A stretch of DNA of 6,880 bases from Gemmatimonadota bacterium (GTDB lineage Bacteria > Gemmatimonadota > Gemmatimonadetes > Longimicrobiales > RSA9): assembly GCA_019689775.1 (NCBI GenBank), contig JADGGV010000217.1, forward strand, positions 1-6,880. Reading direction: 5' to 3'. Below are positions 1-6,880 of the stretch, piece by piece. The notes beneath the pieces were generated by a model. That model worked only from the letters and a program-made list of their open reading frames with translations, searched no databases and was not told the DNA's origin. How positions within the stretch are numbered: the stretch's first letter is position 1; each line of letters opens with the position of its first letter. A program made the translations under genes and the position numbers.

Positions 1-81
1 CGCCCGCCCCGCCCGGGCGAGCGCCCCGGCGATGCGTTCCTCCACGCGGGGGAGGCTGTCCCGGAGTCGCGCCGCGTACAT
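1..81 (-). CDS. N-terminus of probable YggS/PLPBP-family pyridoxal phosphate homeostasis protein (partial, runs off the left edge)
   Basis: Only the first 27 codons are visible. The peptide begins MYAARLRDSLPRVEERIAGA and continues LARAGRA. An opening helix of the form 'L..L..VEERIA.A..RAGR' is typical of the YggS/PLPBP family, single-domain fold-type III PLP-binding proteins that buffer free pyridoxal phosphate in the cytoplasm. The PLP lysine and the rest of the barrel lie outside the window, so the call rests on this helix alone. The start is well constrained: an in-frame TAA stop (96-94) lies four codons upstream, so translation must begin at the ATG at 81 or later. There is no Shine-Dalgarno sequence before the ATG (the preceding bases are TTTTCGCCCC). 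The gene follows cdaA after 80 nt on the same strand. Another protein with a similar amphipathic N-terminal helix cannot be excluded. Confidence 0.5.
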   Translation of the reverse strand, partial: MYAARLRDSLPRVEERIAGALARAGRA

Positions 82-90
82 GGGGCGAAA

Positions 91-96
91 ATCTTA
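91..96 (-). promoter_or_regulatory. Possible -10 element for the gene starting at 81
   Basis: On the minus strand TAAGAT matches the TATAAT consensus at 4 of 6 positions and lies in the only AT-rich patch of this otherwise GC-saturated intergenic stretch. It ends 9 nt before the ATG at 81, a distance that would give a leaderless or nearly leaderless transcript, in keeping with the missing Shine-Dalgarno sequence. I see no good -35 hexamer 16-18 nt upstream. It is a weak prediction. Confidence 0.25.
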
Positions 97-125
97 CGGT
101 GCACGGCGGCGCCACGCGAGAGGGC

Positions 126-140
126 GCCCGCGCCGCGGGC
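126..140 (-). terminator. GC hairpin downstream of cdaA (terminator-like, no U-tract)
   Basis: GCCCGCG (126-132) and CGCGGGC (134-140) are perfect inverted arms around one central base, so about 5-6 bp would pair once a loop is allowed. The element lies 21 nt after the cdaA stop codon, in the gap before the next gene. No T-run follows on the minus strand, so it does not fit a classical intrinsic terminator. It may only slow transcription, protect the mRNA 3' end, or be chance in such GC-rich DNA. Confidence 0.25.
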
Positions 141-161
141 CGCGTCCCCCCAGCCGACGCC

Positions 162-944
162 TCACGTCCGCGCCGGCTCGATCGCGGTCGGGCCGGACAG
201 CGCCGCGCGGAGGCGCTCCGGCGAAACGCCCTCCTCCAGCCGGCCCCGGTGCGCGATCGAGATCTTCGCCGTCTCCTCGCTCACCACGATGACGATCGCG
301 TCCGTCTCCTCCGAAAGCCCGAGCGCCGCGCGGTGGCGCGTGCCGAGCGCCTTGTTCGCGATCGGGTACTGCGTCAGCGGCAGGATCACGCCGGCGGCGA
401 TCAGCGTGTCGCCCGAGACCAGGACGGCGCCGTCGTGCAGCGGCCCATACGGCAGGAAGATGCTGACGATGATGTCGGCCGAGACGGAGGCCTGGATGCG
501 TGTGCCCGTCGCGGCGTACTCCTCGAGGCTGACCTGCCGCTCGAGCGCGATGATGGCGCCGATCTTGGCGCGCGCGAGCCGCTCGACCGCCTCGACGATC
601 TCGTCGGCCACCTCGCTCGGCTGGAGGCGCTTGAAGAACGACAGCATGCGGCTCTGGCCGAGGCGCGCGAGCGCGGCCCGCAGCTCGGGCTGGAACACGA
701 CGAGCGCCGCGAACGCGCCGTACTGAAAGACCTTCTCCAGCAGGTAGCGGATCAGGTCGAGGTCGAGGATGCGCGCGACGAAGTAGACGGCGATGAGGAG
801 GAGCAGCCCCACCAGCATCTGGATCGCCCGCGTGCGGGCGAGGAGCCGCAGCACGTAATAGGCGGCCACGGCCACGAGCAGGATCTGGATCAGATCCTTG
901 AGGCCGGGGAGGAGGAAGCCGAAACGCTCGAGGAACGAGGTCAT
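162..944 (-). CDS. cdaA: Diadenylate cyclase CdaA (membrane c-di-AMP synthase)
   Basis: Makes cyclic di-AMP from two ATP; in other bacteria this messenger controls potassium and osmolyte transport and cell-wall homeostasis. The protein has 260 residues, close to the family's usual ~270. Residues 13-35, 40-58 and about 72-85 are hydrophobic membrane segments, followed by a linker helix (110-127) and the cytoplasmic DAC domain. The DAC signature motifs are intact: LHDGAV at 169-174 (catalytic DGA 171-173) and GTRHRAALG at 201-209 (RHR 203-205), then SEETDAIVIVVSEET and KISIA. I chose the ATG at 944 because it overlaps the folP stop as ATGA, and because upstream residues in the same frame (to 1046) are Arg/Pro-rich junk that duplicates folP coding DNA. 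A weak GGAA lies 6 nt before the ATG. Unlike in many bacteria, no cdaR/ybbR or glmM follows directly. Confidence 0.95.
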   Translation of the reverse strand: MTSFLERFGFLLPGLKDLIQILLVAVAAYYVLRLLARTRAIQMLVGLLLLIAVYFVARILDLDLIRYLLEKVFQYGAFAALVVFQPELRAALARLGQSRMLSFFKRLQPSEVADEIVEAVERLARAKIGAIIALERQVSLEEYAATGTRIQASVSADIIVSIFLPYGPLHDGAVLVSGDTLIAAGVILPLTQYPIANKALGTRHRAALGLSEETDAIVIVVSEETAKISIAHRGRLEEGVSPERLRAALSGPTAIEPART

Positions 945-1806
945 GAGGCGTTCCAGGCCGCTTCGGCCACGGCGAGCGCGCGGCTCGCCTCCAGGACGTC
1001 GTGGACGCGGAAGAGCCGCGCGCCGTGGAGCAGCGCGACGACGCACGCGGCGAGCGTCCCCGGGAGCCGGTCCTCGGGCGCCAGCCCTCCGGCCACCTCG
1101 CCCACGAAGCGCTTGCGCGACGGCCCGACCAGCACCGGGCGGCCGAGCGCCAGGATGCGATCGAGCTGCGCCAGCACGGCGATGCTGTGCTCGGTCCGCT
1201 TTGAGAAGCCGAGCCCCGGATCCAGCACGACGGCCGCGTCCGCGATCCCCGCCGCCCGCGCCCGCTCGAGCGCCGTCGCCAGCTCGGCGGTCACCTCCCC
1301 GACCGGGTCCGCGCCGTACGTCGCCTCCGCGTAGCGCGCCATCGTCTCGACGCCGCCGCGCGAGTGCATGAGGATGACGCCGGCGCCGGCGCGACGCACG
1401 ACCTCGGGCATGGCGGGATCCAGGCGCAGGCCGGAGACGTCATTCACGATCGCGGCGCCCTCGGCAAGCGCGGCGGCGGCGACCTCCGCCTTGACGGTGT
1501 CGACGGAGACGAGCGCGTCGGGGAAGGCGCGCACGATCGCGCGCACGACCGGGACGACGCGCGCCAGCTCCTCGCCGGGCGGGACGGGGCGCGCGCCCGG
1601 CCGCGTCGACTCCCCGCCCACGTCCAGGATGTCCGGGCGGTCGGCCAGGAGCTGGTCCGCGTGCACGACGGCGGCCTCCACGCCCGCGTGGAGGCCGCCG
1701 TCCCAGAACGAATCCGGCGTGACGTTCAGAATCCCGACGACGCGCGGGCGATCGAGAGGAACGGCCCCACGGGCGGTGAGCCAGGCCGCGCCCGTCGCCG
1801 CCCGCA

Positions 1807-1807
<1 letters not shown>
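941..1807 (-). CDS. folP: Dihydropteroate synthase
   Basis: Condenses 6-hydroxymethyl-7,8-dihydropterin pyrophosphate with p-aminobenzoate to give 7,8-dihydropteroate in cytoplasmic folate synthesis; this is the sulfonamide target. At 288 residues it has normal TIM-barrel length. All family motifs can be read in order: NVTPDSF (28-34, continuing WDGG where SDGG is commoner), DVGGESTRPGA (62-72), SVDT (101-104), NDVSG (122-126), LMHSRGG (146-152), DPGLGF (196-201), SRKRF (230-234, phosphate-binding Ser-Arg-Lys) and RVHD (267-270). No key residue appears to be lost. The ATG at 1807 shares its last-written base with the ftsH stop codon (TGATG), so translation is probably coupled to ftsH; no strong ribosome binding site is seen. 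The 3' end overlaps cdaA by 4 nt. Confidence 0.96.
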
Positions 1808-3888
<2,081 letters not shown>

Positions 3889-3895
3889 CAAAGCT

Positions 3896-3900
3896 TCCTT
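3896..3900 (-). promoter_or_regulatory. Ribosome binding site of ftsH
   Basis: AAGGA on the minus strand with 7 nt to the ATG at 3888. It decides between the TTG at 3891 (spacing too short), the ATG at 3888 and the later ATG at 3864. It lies in the 29-nt hpt-ftsH gap, the only spacer inside the tilS-cdaA block. Confidence 0.7.
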
Positions 3901-3917
3901 CGATCGCCACCGCCAGC

Positions 3918-4472
3918 CTAGAGGCTCGCGATAAAGGGCAGGTTCCTGAAGTTCTCGCTATGGTCGAGACCATAGCCGATCAGGAACTCACGCGGCGCGT
4001 CGAAGCCGACCCAACGCGGCTCCTGCACCAGGTTCTTCGCGATCCGCTTGTGCAGCAGCGCGCACAGCTCGACGCTCCGCGGGCCACGCTCCCGTAGCAT
4101 CGGGATCAGCCGGTTCAGCGTGTTGCCGCTGTCGACGATGTCCTCGACGAGCAGCAGGTTGCGGCCCGCCACCGACGCTTCCGGGTCGTAGAGGAGCCGC
4201 ACCTCGCCGCTCGATTCGGTCCCGGATCCGTAGCTGGCCGCGACCAGGAAGTCGACCTGGATCGGGCGGGCGATGTGGCGGACCAGGTCCGCCAGGAAGA
4301 TGAACGACCCCTTCAACAGGCCGAGGACCAGCAGGTCCTCGCCCTCCGGATACGCCGCCGTGATCTCCTGGCCCATCTCCGCCACGCGGCGGGCGATGTC
4401 CTCCTCGGAGTAGACGATGCGCCGGAGCTCGAGCCCTCCCGTCCGCGCGTGCGTGTCAGCCGTGTTCAACAT
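3918..4472 (-). CDS. hpt: Hypoxanthine phosphoribosyltransferase
   Basis: Purine salvage enzyme that joins hypoxanthine (often guanine too) to PRPP to form IMP or GMP in the cytoplasm. The 184 residues match the usual bacterial length of ~180. Visible motifs: LLKGS (52-56), the flexible-loop Ser-Tyr at 80-81 (ASYGSGTESSG), the PRPP-binding signature LLLVEDIVDSGNTL (106-119) with acid pair E110/D111 and probable catalytic base D114, the purine-contacting lysine K142, and the C-terminal VGYGLD-like motif IGYGLDHSENFRNLP. One oddity: where most relatives have an Asp (VGF.IPD.F), this protein has Arg161 (VGFDAPREF). The ATG at 4472 lies 17 nt inside the end of tilS, preceded by a weak GGTGA, so it is probably translated by coupling. 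hpt lies between tilS and ftsH in many bacteria, which supports the call. Confidence 0.95.
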   Translation of the reverse strand: MLNTADTHARTGGLELRRIVYSEEDIARRVAEMGQEITAAYPEGEDLLVLGLLKGSFIFLADLVRHIARPIQVDFLVAASYGSGTESSGEVRLLYDPEASVAGRNLLLVEDIVDSGNTLNRLIPMLRERGPRSVELCALLHKRIAKNLVQEPRWVGFDAPREFLIGYGLDHSENFRNLPFIASL

Positions 4473-5895
4473 CTCTCACCGTGATGTGGAGGGCGGGCCC
4501 GTGGGGCGACGGCACGGCCTCGGCTGCCCTGGCGACGCCGACCGCCCAGAGGATGCGGCCGCCCACCTCCGCCACGATGGGCACACGCGCCCGCGCGGAC
4601 CGCGGCACCCGCCGCTCGGCGAAGAGCTTCTTCAGCTTCTTCGTTCCGACCGCGAGCCGGATCCGGTCGCCCGGGCGCCAGCTCCGAAGTTCCAGGGGGA
4701 AGTGGAGAGCGTCGGGATCGAAGGACTCGCTCGCTCCGGCATCCGCGACGGGCTCGGGCCCCCAGCGTACCGCGATCCGGCGGCCCGCGAGGACCGCCTC
4801 GGCCGCCCCCGGGTCGGCGCCCGGGAGGAGGGCCGGCCGCCCCTCCGGCGTGTCCGGCCGTGGCGCGGTCGCGACCACGATCCGATCGAATTCCCGCCGG
4901 AGGCGGACACCGCCCGGGAGATGGAGCTGCGCCCCGCTCCCACCGGAACTGATAAACTCAAGCGCCGCCCGGGTTCCGGCCCTACCGGGCGCACTTCCGT
5001 GGCGGCGCAGCAGGCTCCGTAGCAGGCGGGCCTGGACCTCAGAAGGATACCGAAGAAAGCGGGCCGTGGCAAGTTCCGCTGCGCCTTCGGATTCCGCGAT
5101 CACGGCGTCGCGGGCGGCGTCGGCGACGAGCGCATCCCAGGCCGCTTCGGCGGCGCGCGCGTGATCGGCGAGGCGCGCGAGCGCGACGGCGGCGCCCGGC
5201 GCCAACTCCTCGAGCACGGGCAGCACTTCGCGGCGGATCCGGTTCCTGGCGTAATCGGCGGCGGAGTTCGTCGGGTCCTCGAGCCAGCGCAGGCGCATGG
5301 CGCGGGCGTACGCCTCGATCTGCGCGCGCCGGAAGGGGAGGAGCGGGCGGACGACGTCGCCGCGGCGGGCGGGGATGCCGGCAAGGCCGGCGAGGCCGGT
5401 GCCGCGGGCCGCGCGGAAGAGGACGGTCTCGGCCTGGTCGTCGAGCTGGTGCGCGGTGGCGATGGCGTCGGCGCCGCGCCGGGCGGCGGCCTCGCGCAGG
5501 AAGCGGTAGCGCACTTCGCGCGCGGCGGCCTCGGAGCGCAGCCCCGGCTCGGCGACGGCGCTCTCGAGCGGGACGTCCCACGCGCGGCAGACGCCGGCGA
5601 GCCAGCGCGCGTCGGCGTCGCTTCCCGGACGCATGCGGTGATCGAAGTGGGCGGCGACGACGCGCAGGCGCCAGTCGGGGAGCGCGAAGCGCAGGAGGTG
5701 GAGGAGCGTGAGCGAGTCGACGCCGCCCGAGATGGCGACGAGGACCGCGTCGCCCGGGCGGAGGAGCCCGGAGGCGCGGAGGTGCGCATCGAGGTCGTGG
5801 GCGAGCGGCGCGCCGGCCGGAGCGGCGGCGCGGCGGGCGGCGCCGCCGGCCGCGGCGGTCGCCGGCGTCGCGGGGCGAGTGAGCCGGTCGTCCAT
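4456..5895 (-). CDS. tilS: tRNA(Ile)-lysidine synthetase TilS
   Basis: Converts the wobble cytidine C34 of the CAU-anticodon isoleucine tRNA to lysidine using ATP and lysine, so that AUA codons are read as Ile. The protein has 479 residues. The PP-loop ATP pyrophosphatase motif SGGVDS is at 56-61, AHFDHRMR at 82-89, the conserved TAHQLDDQAET at 147-157 (Gln replaces the second His of the common AHH), EDPTN at 206-210 and NRIRREVLP at 218-226. The C-terminal TilS domain begins with RPGDRI (407-412) and continues through KKLKKLFAERRVPRSAR. About 35 Ala/Pro/Arg-rich residues precede the folded N-terminus. I chose the ATG at 5895; a TTG at 5904 is in frame but less likely, and no other in-frame start was seen before the PP-loop. 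Its end overlaps hpt by 17 nt. Confidence 0.95.
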   Translation of the reverse strand: MDDRLTRPATPATAAAGGAARRAAAPAGAPLAHDLDAHLRASGLLRPGDAVLVAISGGVDSLTLLHLLRFALPDWRLRVVAAHFDHRMRPGSDADARWLAGVCRAWDVPLESAVAEPGLRSEAAAREVRYRFLREAAARRGADAIATAHQLDDQAETVLFRAARGTGLAGLAGIPARRGDVVRPLLPFRRAQIEAYARAMRLRWLEDPTNSAADYARNRIRREVLPVLEELAPGAAVALARLADHARAAEAAWDALVADAARDAVIAESEGAAELATARFLRYPSEVQARLLRSLLRRHGSAPGRAGTRAALEFISSGGSGAQLHLPGGVRLRREFDRIVVATAPRPDTPEGRPALLPGADPGAAEAVLAGRRIAVRWGPEPVADAGASESFDPDALHFPLELRSWRPGDRIRLAVGTKKLKKLFAERRVPRSARARVPIVAEVGGRILWAVGVARAAEAVPSPHGPALHITVRDVEHG

Positions 5896-5920
5896 CCGCC
5901 CCAAAATGCGGCGCGCGGCG

Positions 5921-5940
5921 GCCGCCGGCTACCCGGCGGC
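5921..5940 (-). terminator. Perfect GC hairpin between the Gly/Arg/Trp/Tyr-rich gene and tilS
   Basis: GCCGCCGG (5921-5928) and CCGGCGGC (5933-5940) are perfect 8-bp inverted arms around the 4-nt loop CTAC. The right arm begins at the last base of the upstream gene's TAG stop. On the minus strand a short TTTT (5906-5903) follows 14 nt after the stem, too far for a standard intrinsic terminator. It may reduce read-through into tilS or mark an mRNA 3' end. The pairing is directly visible; the function is inferred. Confidence 0.4.
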
Positions 5941-6470
5941 TACCAGTAGTCCCAGGCGTAGTCCCCGGCCGGGCCGCGCCGGGCGGCGCCGCGGGAGCGC
6001 CAGGCGCCGCCGACGTCGCGCCCGCCGCGGGTCCAGACGCCAAAGCCGCGGTCCCACTCCCAGCCGCGTGCGTACCCGGCGCCGCGCCGCGCCCACGGCG
6101 AGCGACGGCCGTAGGCCCGGTCGTAGCCCCGGCTCCACCAGCCGCGGTGGGCGGACCAGGGCCCCGCGCCCCAGCCGACCCGGCGCCCGCGGCCGGGGCG
6201 GAACGGCGCCCCGGGGCCGAGCCACTCCTCCTCGTAGCGCGGCTCGAACGCCGGCTCCGCGGCGCTCCAGTGACGCGTCTCGACGTACGGCGGCTCCGGC
6301 GTCGGATACGGCGGGATCGTCTCGCTCTCCCACTCGGGGCCGCCGAGGTTGCCGTAGTCGAGCGAGTAGCTGTACATGCCGCGGATCGGCACGCCCCAGC
6401 CGTAGTAGCGGCCGTAGCCGCGGCGCGGCCGGCGTCCACCGTGGCGGCGGTACTCCCCTGCGTAGGCCAT
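5940..6470 (-). CDS. Gly/Arg/Trp/Tyr-rich low-complexity protein, function unknown
   Basis: I do not recognise this 176-residue protein. By my count it has 15 Trp, 16 Tyr and 29 Arg, very many Gly, and no Lys or Cys. Residues 8-30 are Arg/Gly/Tyr-rich. Residues 45-85 are acidic and Pro-rich (IPPYPTPEPPY). From 86 to the end it is Gly/Arg/Trp-rich with repeated RG, GW and WxR units, ending DYAWDYW. There is no signal peptide, membrane segment or known catalytic motif. The composition suggests a disordered, sticky protein; a nucleic-acid-binding or surface/stress role is only a guess. Coding is supported by G/C at most third codon positions, an AGGAG site 6 nt before the ATG, and a start placed 9 nt after the upstream stop. 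The ORF from 6333 to 5929 in another frame is its shadow. The gene is probably co-transcribed with the upstream gene and separated from tilS by 44 nt with a hairpin. Confidence 0.7.
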   Translation of the reverse strand: MAYAGEYRRHGGRRPRRGYGRYYGWGVPIRGMYSYSLDYGNLGGPEWESETIPPYPTPEPPYVETRHWSAAEPAFEPRYEEEWLGPGAPFRPGRGRRVGWGAGPWSAHRGWWSRGYDRAYGRRSPWARRGAGYARGWEWDRGFGVWTRGGRDVGGAWRSRGAARRGPAGDYAWDYW

Positions 6471-6476
6471 CGCGAT

Positions 6477-6481
6477 CTCCT
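6477..6481 (-). promoter_or_regulatory. Ribosome binding site overlapping the upstream stop codon
   Basis: AGGAG on the minus strand with a 6-nt spacer (ATCGCG) to the ATG at 6470. It shares two bases with the TAG stop (6482-6480) of the preceding gene, so ribosomes finishing that gene would end on this site. It fixes the start of the 176-residue protein and argues for translational coupling. Confidence 0.75.
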
Positions 6482-6880
6482 AGGCCTGGGTGCCGGCGAC
6501 GTCGACGCGCGCCGTCGCCTCGACCGGCGTCGCGAGCTGCGCGCCGCCCGCGCCCTCGATCGTGCCGGCGGAGCGCGCGGCGCCGGCGCCGGACTCGATG
6601 CCGCCGCCGGCGCGTGCGCCGGGCCGACCGGTCCGCCGGCCGGTCGTGCCGGCCGCGCGAGCGGCGTCCTGCTTCCCCTGCGCGCGGCCGGTCCGGGCGC
6701 CGGCGGCGCTCGGCGAACCGGCCCGCCGCGACGCACCCGCGGCGGCCCGCGCCCGCGTGCCGGTGGACGCGCGCCCGGTCCCGCGCGCGGCTGGGTTGCC
6801 CGTCGCCGCGCCACCGCGCCCGGCGCCGGCGCCGGGGCCGCCGCCGGCGCGGGCGGCGGCGGTGCGCCCCAGCTCACCCG
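6480..6880 (-). CDS. C-terminal part of an Ala/Gly/Arg/Thr-rich low-complexity protein (partial, runs off the right edge)
   Basis: At least 132 codons are open from the window edge to the TAG at 6482-6480, with no ATG, GTG or TTG in frame, so the start lies outside. The visible part begins GELGRTAAARAGGG, continues as Ala/Gly/Arg/Thr-rich sequence, and ends in a more ordinary stretch, AQLATPVEATARVDVAGTQA. The frame was chosen over another open frame on the same strand because nearly every third codon position is G or C, including AAG, GAC, ATC, CAG and AAC codons, and because it ends at the ribosome binding site of the next gene. The motif ARAGGG followed by GAGA occurs twice. No domain is recognisable. 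It could be the disordered tail of an enzyme, a DNA- or RNA-binding protein or a structural protein. Confidence 0.6.
   Translation of the reverse strand, partial: GELGRTAAARAGGGPGAGAGRGGAATGNPAARGTGRASTGTRARAAAGASRRAGSPSAAGARTGRAQGKQDAARAAGTTGRRTGRPGARAGGGIESGAGAARSAGTIEGAGGAQLATPVEATARVDVAGTQA
6579..6851. repeat. Two copies of a 14+14-base GC repeat inside the partial low-complexity gene
   Basis: GGCGCCGGCGCCGG occurs at 6579-6592 and at 6822-6835. Each copy is followed by CCGCCGCCGGCGCG, at 6601-6614 after 8 bases and at 6838-6851 after 2 bases. The spacer difference is 6 bases, so the frame is kept. On the minus strand the copies encode ARAGGG-IES-GAGA and ARAGGG-P-GAGA. They are best explained as an internal protein repeat in low-complexity coding DNA rather than a mobile element. 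Confidence 0.6.

Noticed and set aside
945..1046. Upstream extension of cdaA by 34 codons
   Set aside because: The extra residues are Arg/Pro/Ala-rich and overlap folP by about 100 nt; the ATG overlapping the folP stop gives the normal CdaA N-terminus.
99..1334. 411-codon open frame on the plus strand, opposite cdaA and folP
   Set aside because: It spans two well-identified genes on the other strand, has Arg/Ala/Asp-rich composition and no family motif.
6571..6851. GC-rich duplicated segments as a possible mobile element or CRISPR-like repeat
   Set aside because: There are only two copies, irregular spacing and an intact reading frame across them; a protein repeat explains them better.
5039..6877. 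612-codon open frame on the minus strand in a different phase
   Set aside because: It runs through tilS and the Gly/Arg/Trp/Tyr-rich gene out of phase; the product is almost only Arg, Ala, Pro and Ser, and its codon third positions do not show the GC bias of the real genes.

Overview
The window is very GC-rich bacterial DNA (the minus-strand genes use G or C at nearly every third codon position). All credible genes lie on the minus strand, so the window is read from right to left. The five central genes, tilS-hpt-ftsH-folP-cdaA, form a compact housekeeping block of a kind seen in several deep-branching bacterial phyla. The gene order, the extreme GC content and the style of the FtsH and Gly/Arg/Tyr-rich proteins would fit Gemmatimonadota or a similar soil or sediment lineage such as Rokubacteria or Myxococcota. 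That placement is an inference from general impression, not a search.

Right part (6880 to 5940): the 3' end of an Ala/Gly/Arg/Thr-rich low-complexity protein runs in from outside the window. It is followed, with the ribosome binding site overlapping its stop codon, by a complete 176-residue protein extremely rich in Gly, Arg, Trp and Tyr, with no Lys or Cys. I recognise neither. This pair is the least explained part of the window. A perfect 8-bp GC hairpin sits at the end of the second gene, just before the housekeeping block.

Middle (5895 to 162): tilS (tRNA-Ile lysidine synthetase), hpt (hypoxanthine phosphoribosyltransferase), ftsH (membrane AAA+ zinc protease), folP (dihydropteroate synthase) and cdaA (membrane diadenylate cyclase). 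tilS/hpt overlap by 17 nt, ftsH/folP by 1 nt and folP/cdaA by 4 nt; hpt and ftsH are 29 nt apart. This strongly suggests one transcript with translational coupling. The products serve tRNA decoding, purine salvage, membrane protein quality control, folate synthesis and c-di-AMP signalling; they form a conserved growth cluster rather than one pathway.

Left edge (161 to 1): after an 80-nt gap holding a GC hairpin and the only AT-rich patch nearby, a new gene starts at 81 and runs off the window. Its 27 visible residues resemble the N-terminus of the YggS/PLPBP pyridoxal-phosphate homeostasis family. It takes the place where cdaR (ybbR) and glmM often follow cdaA.

I found no RNA genes, mobile elements, CRISPR arrays or phage genes, and no clear new defence or biosynthetic system. 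The long plus-strand ORFs are antisense shadows created by high GC content.
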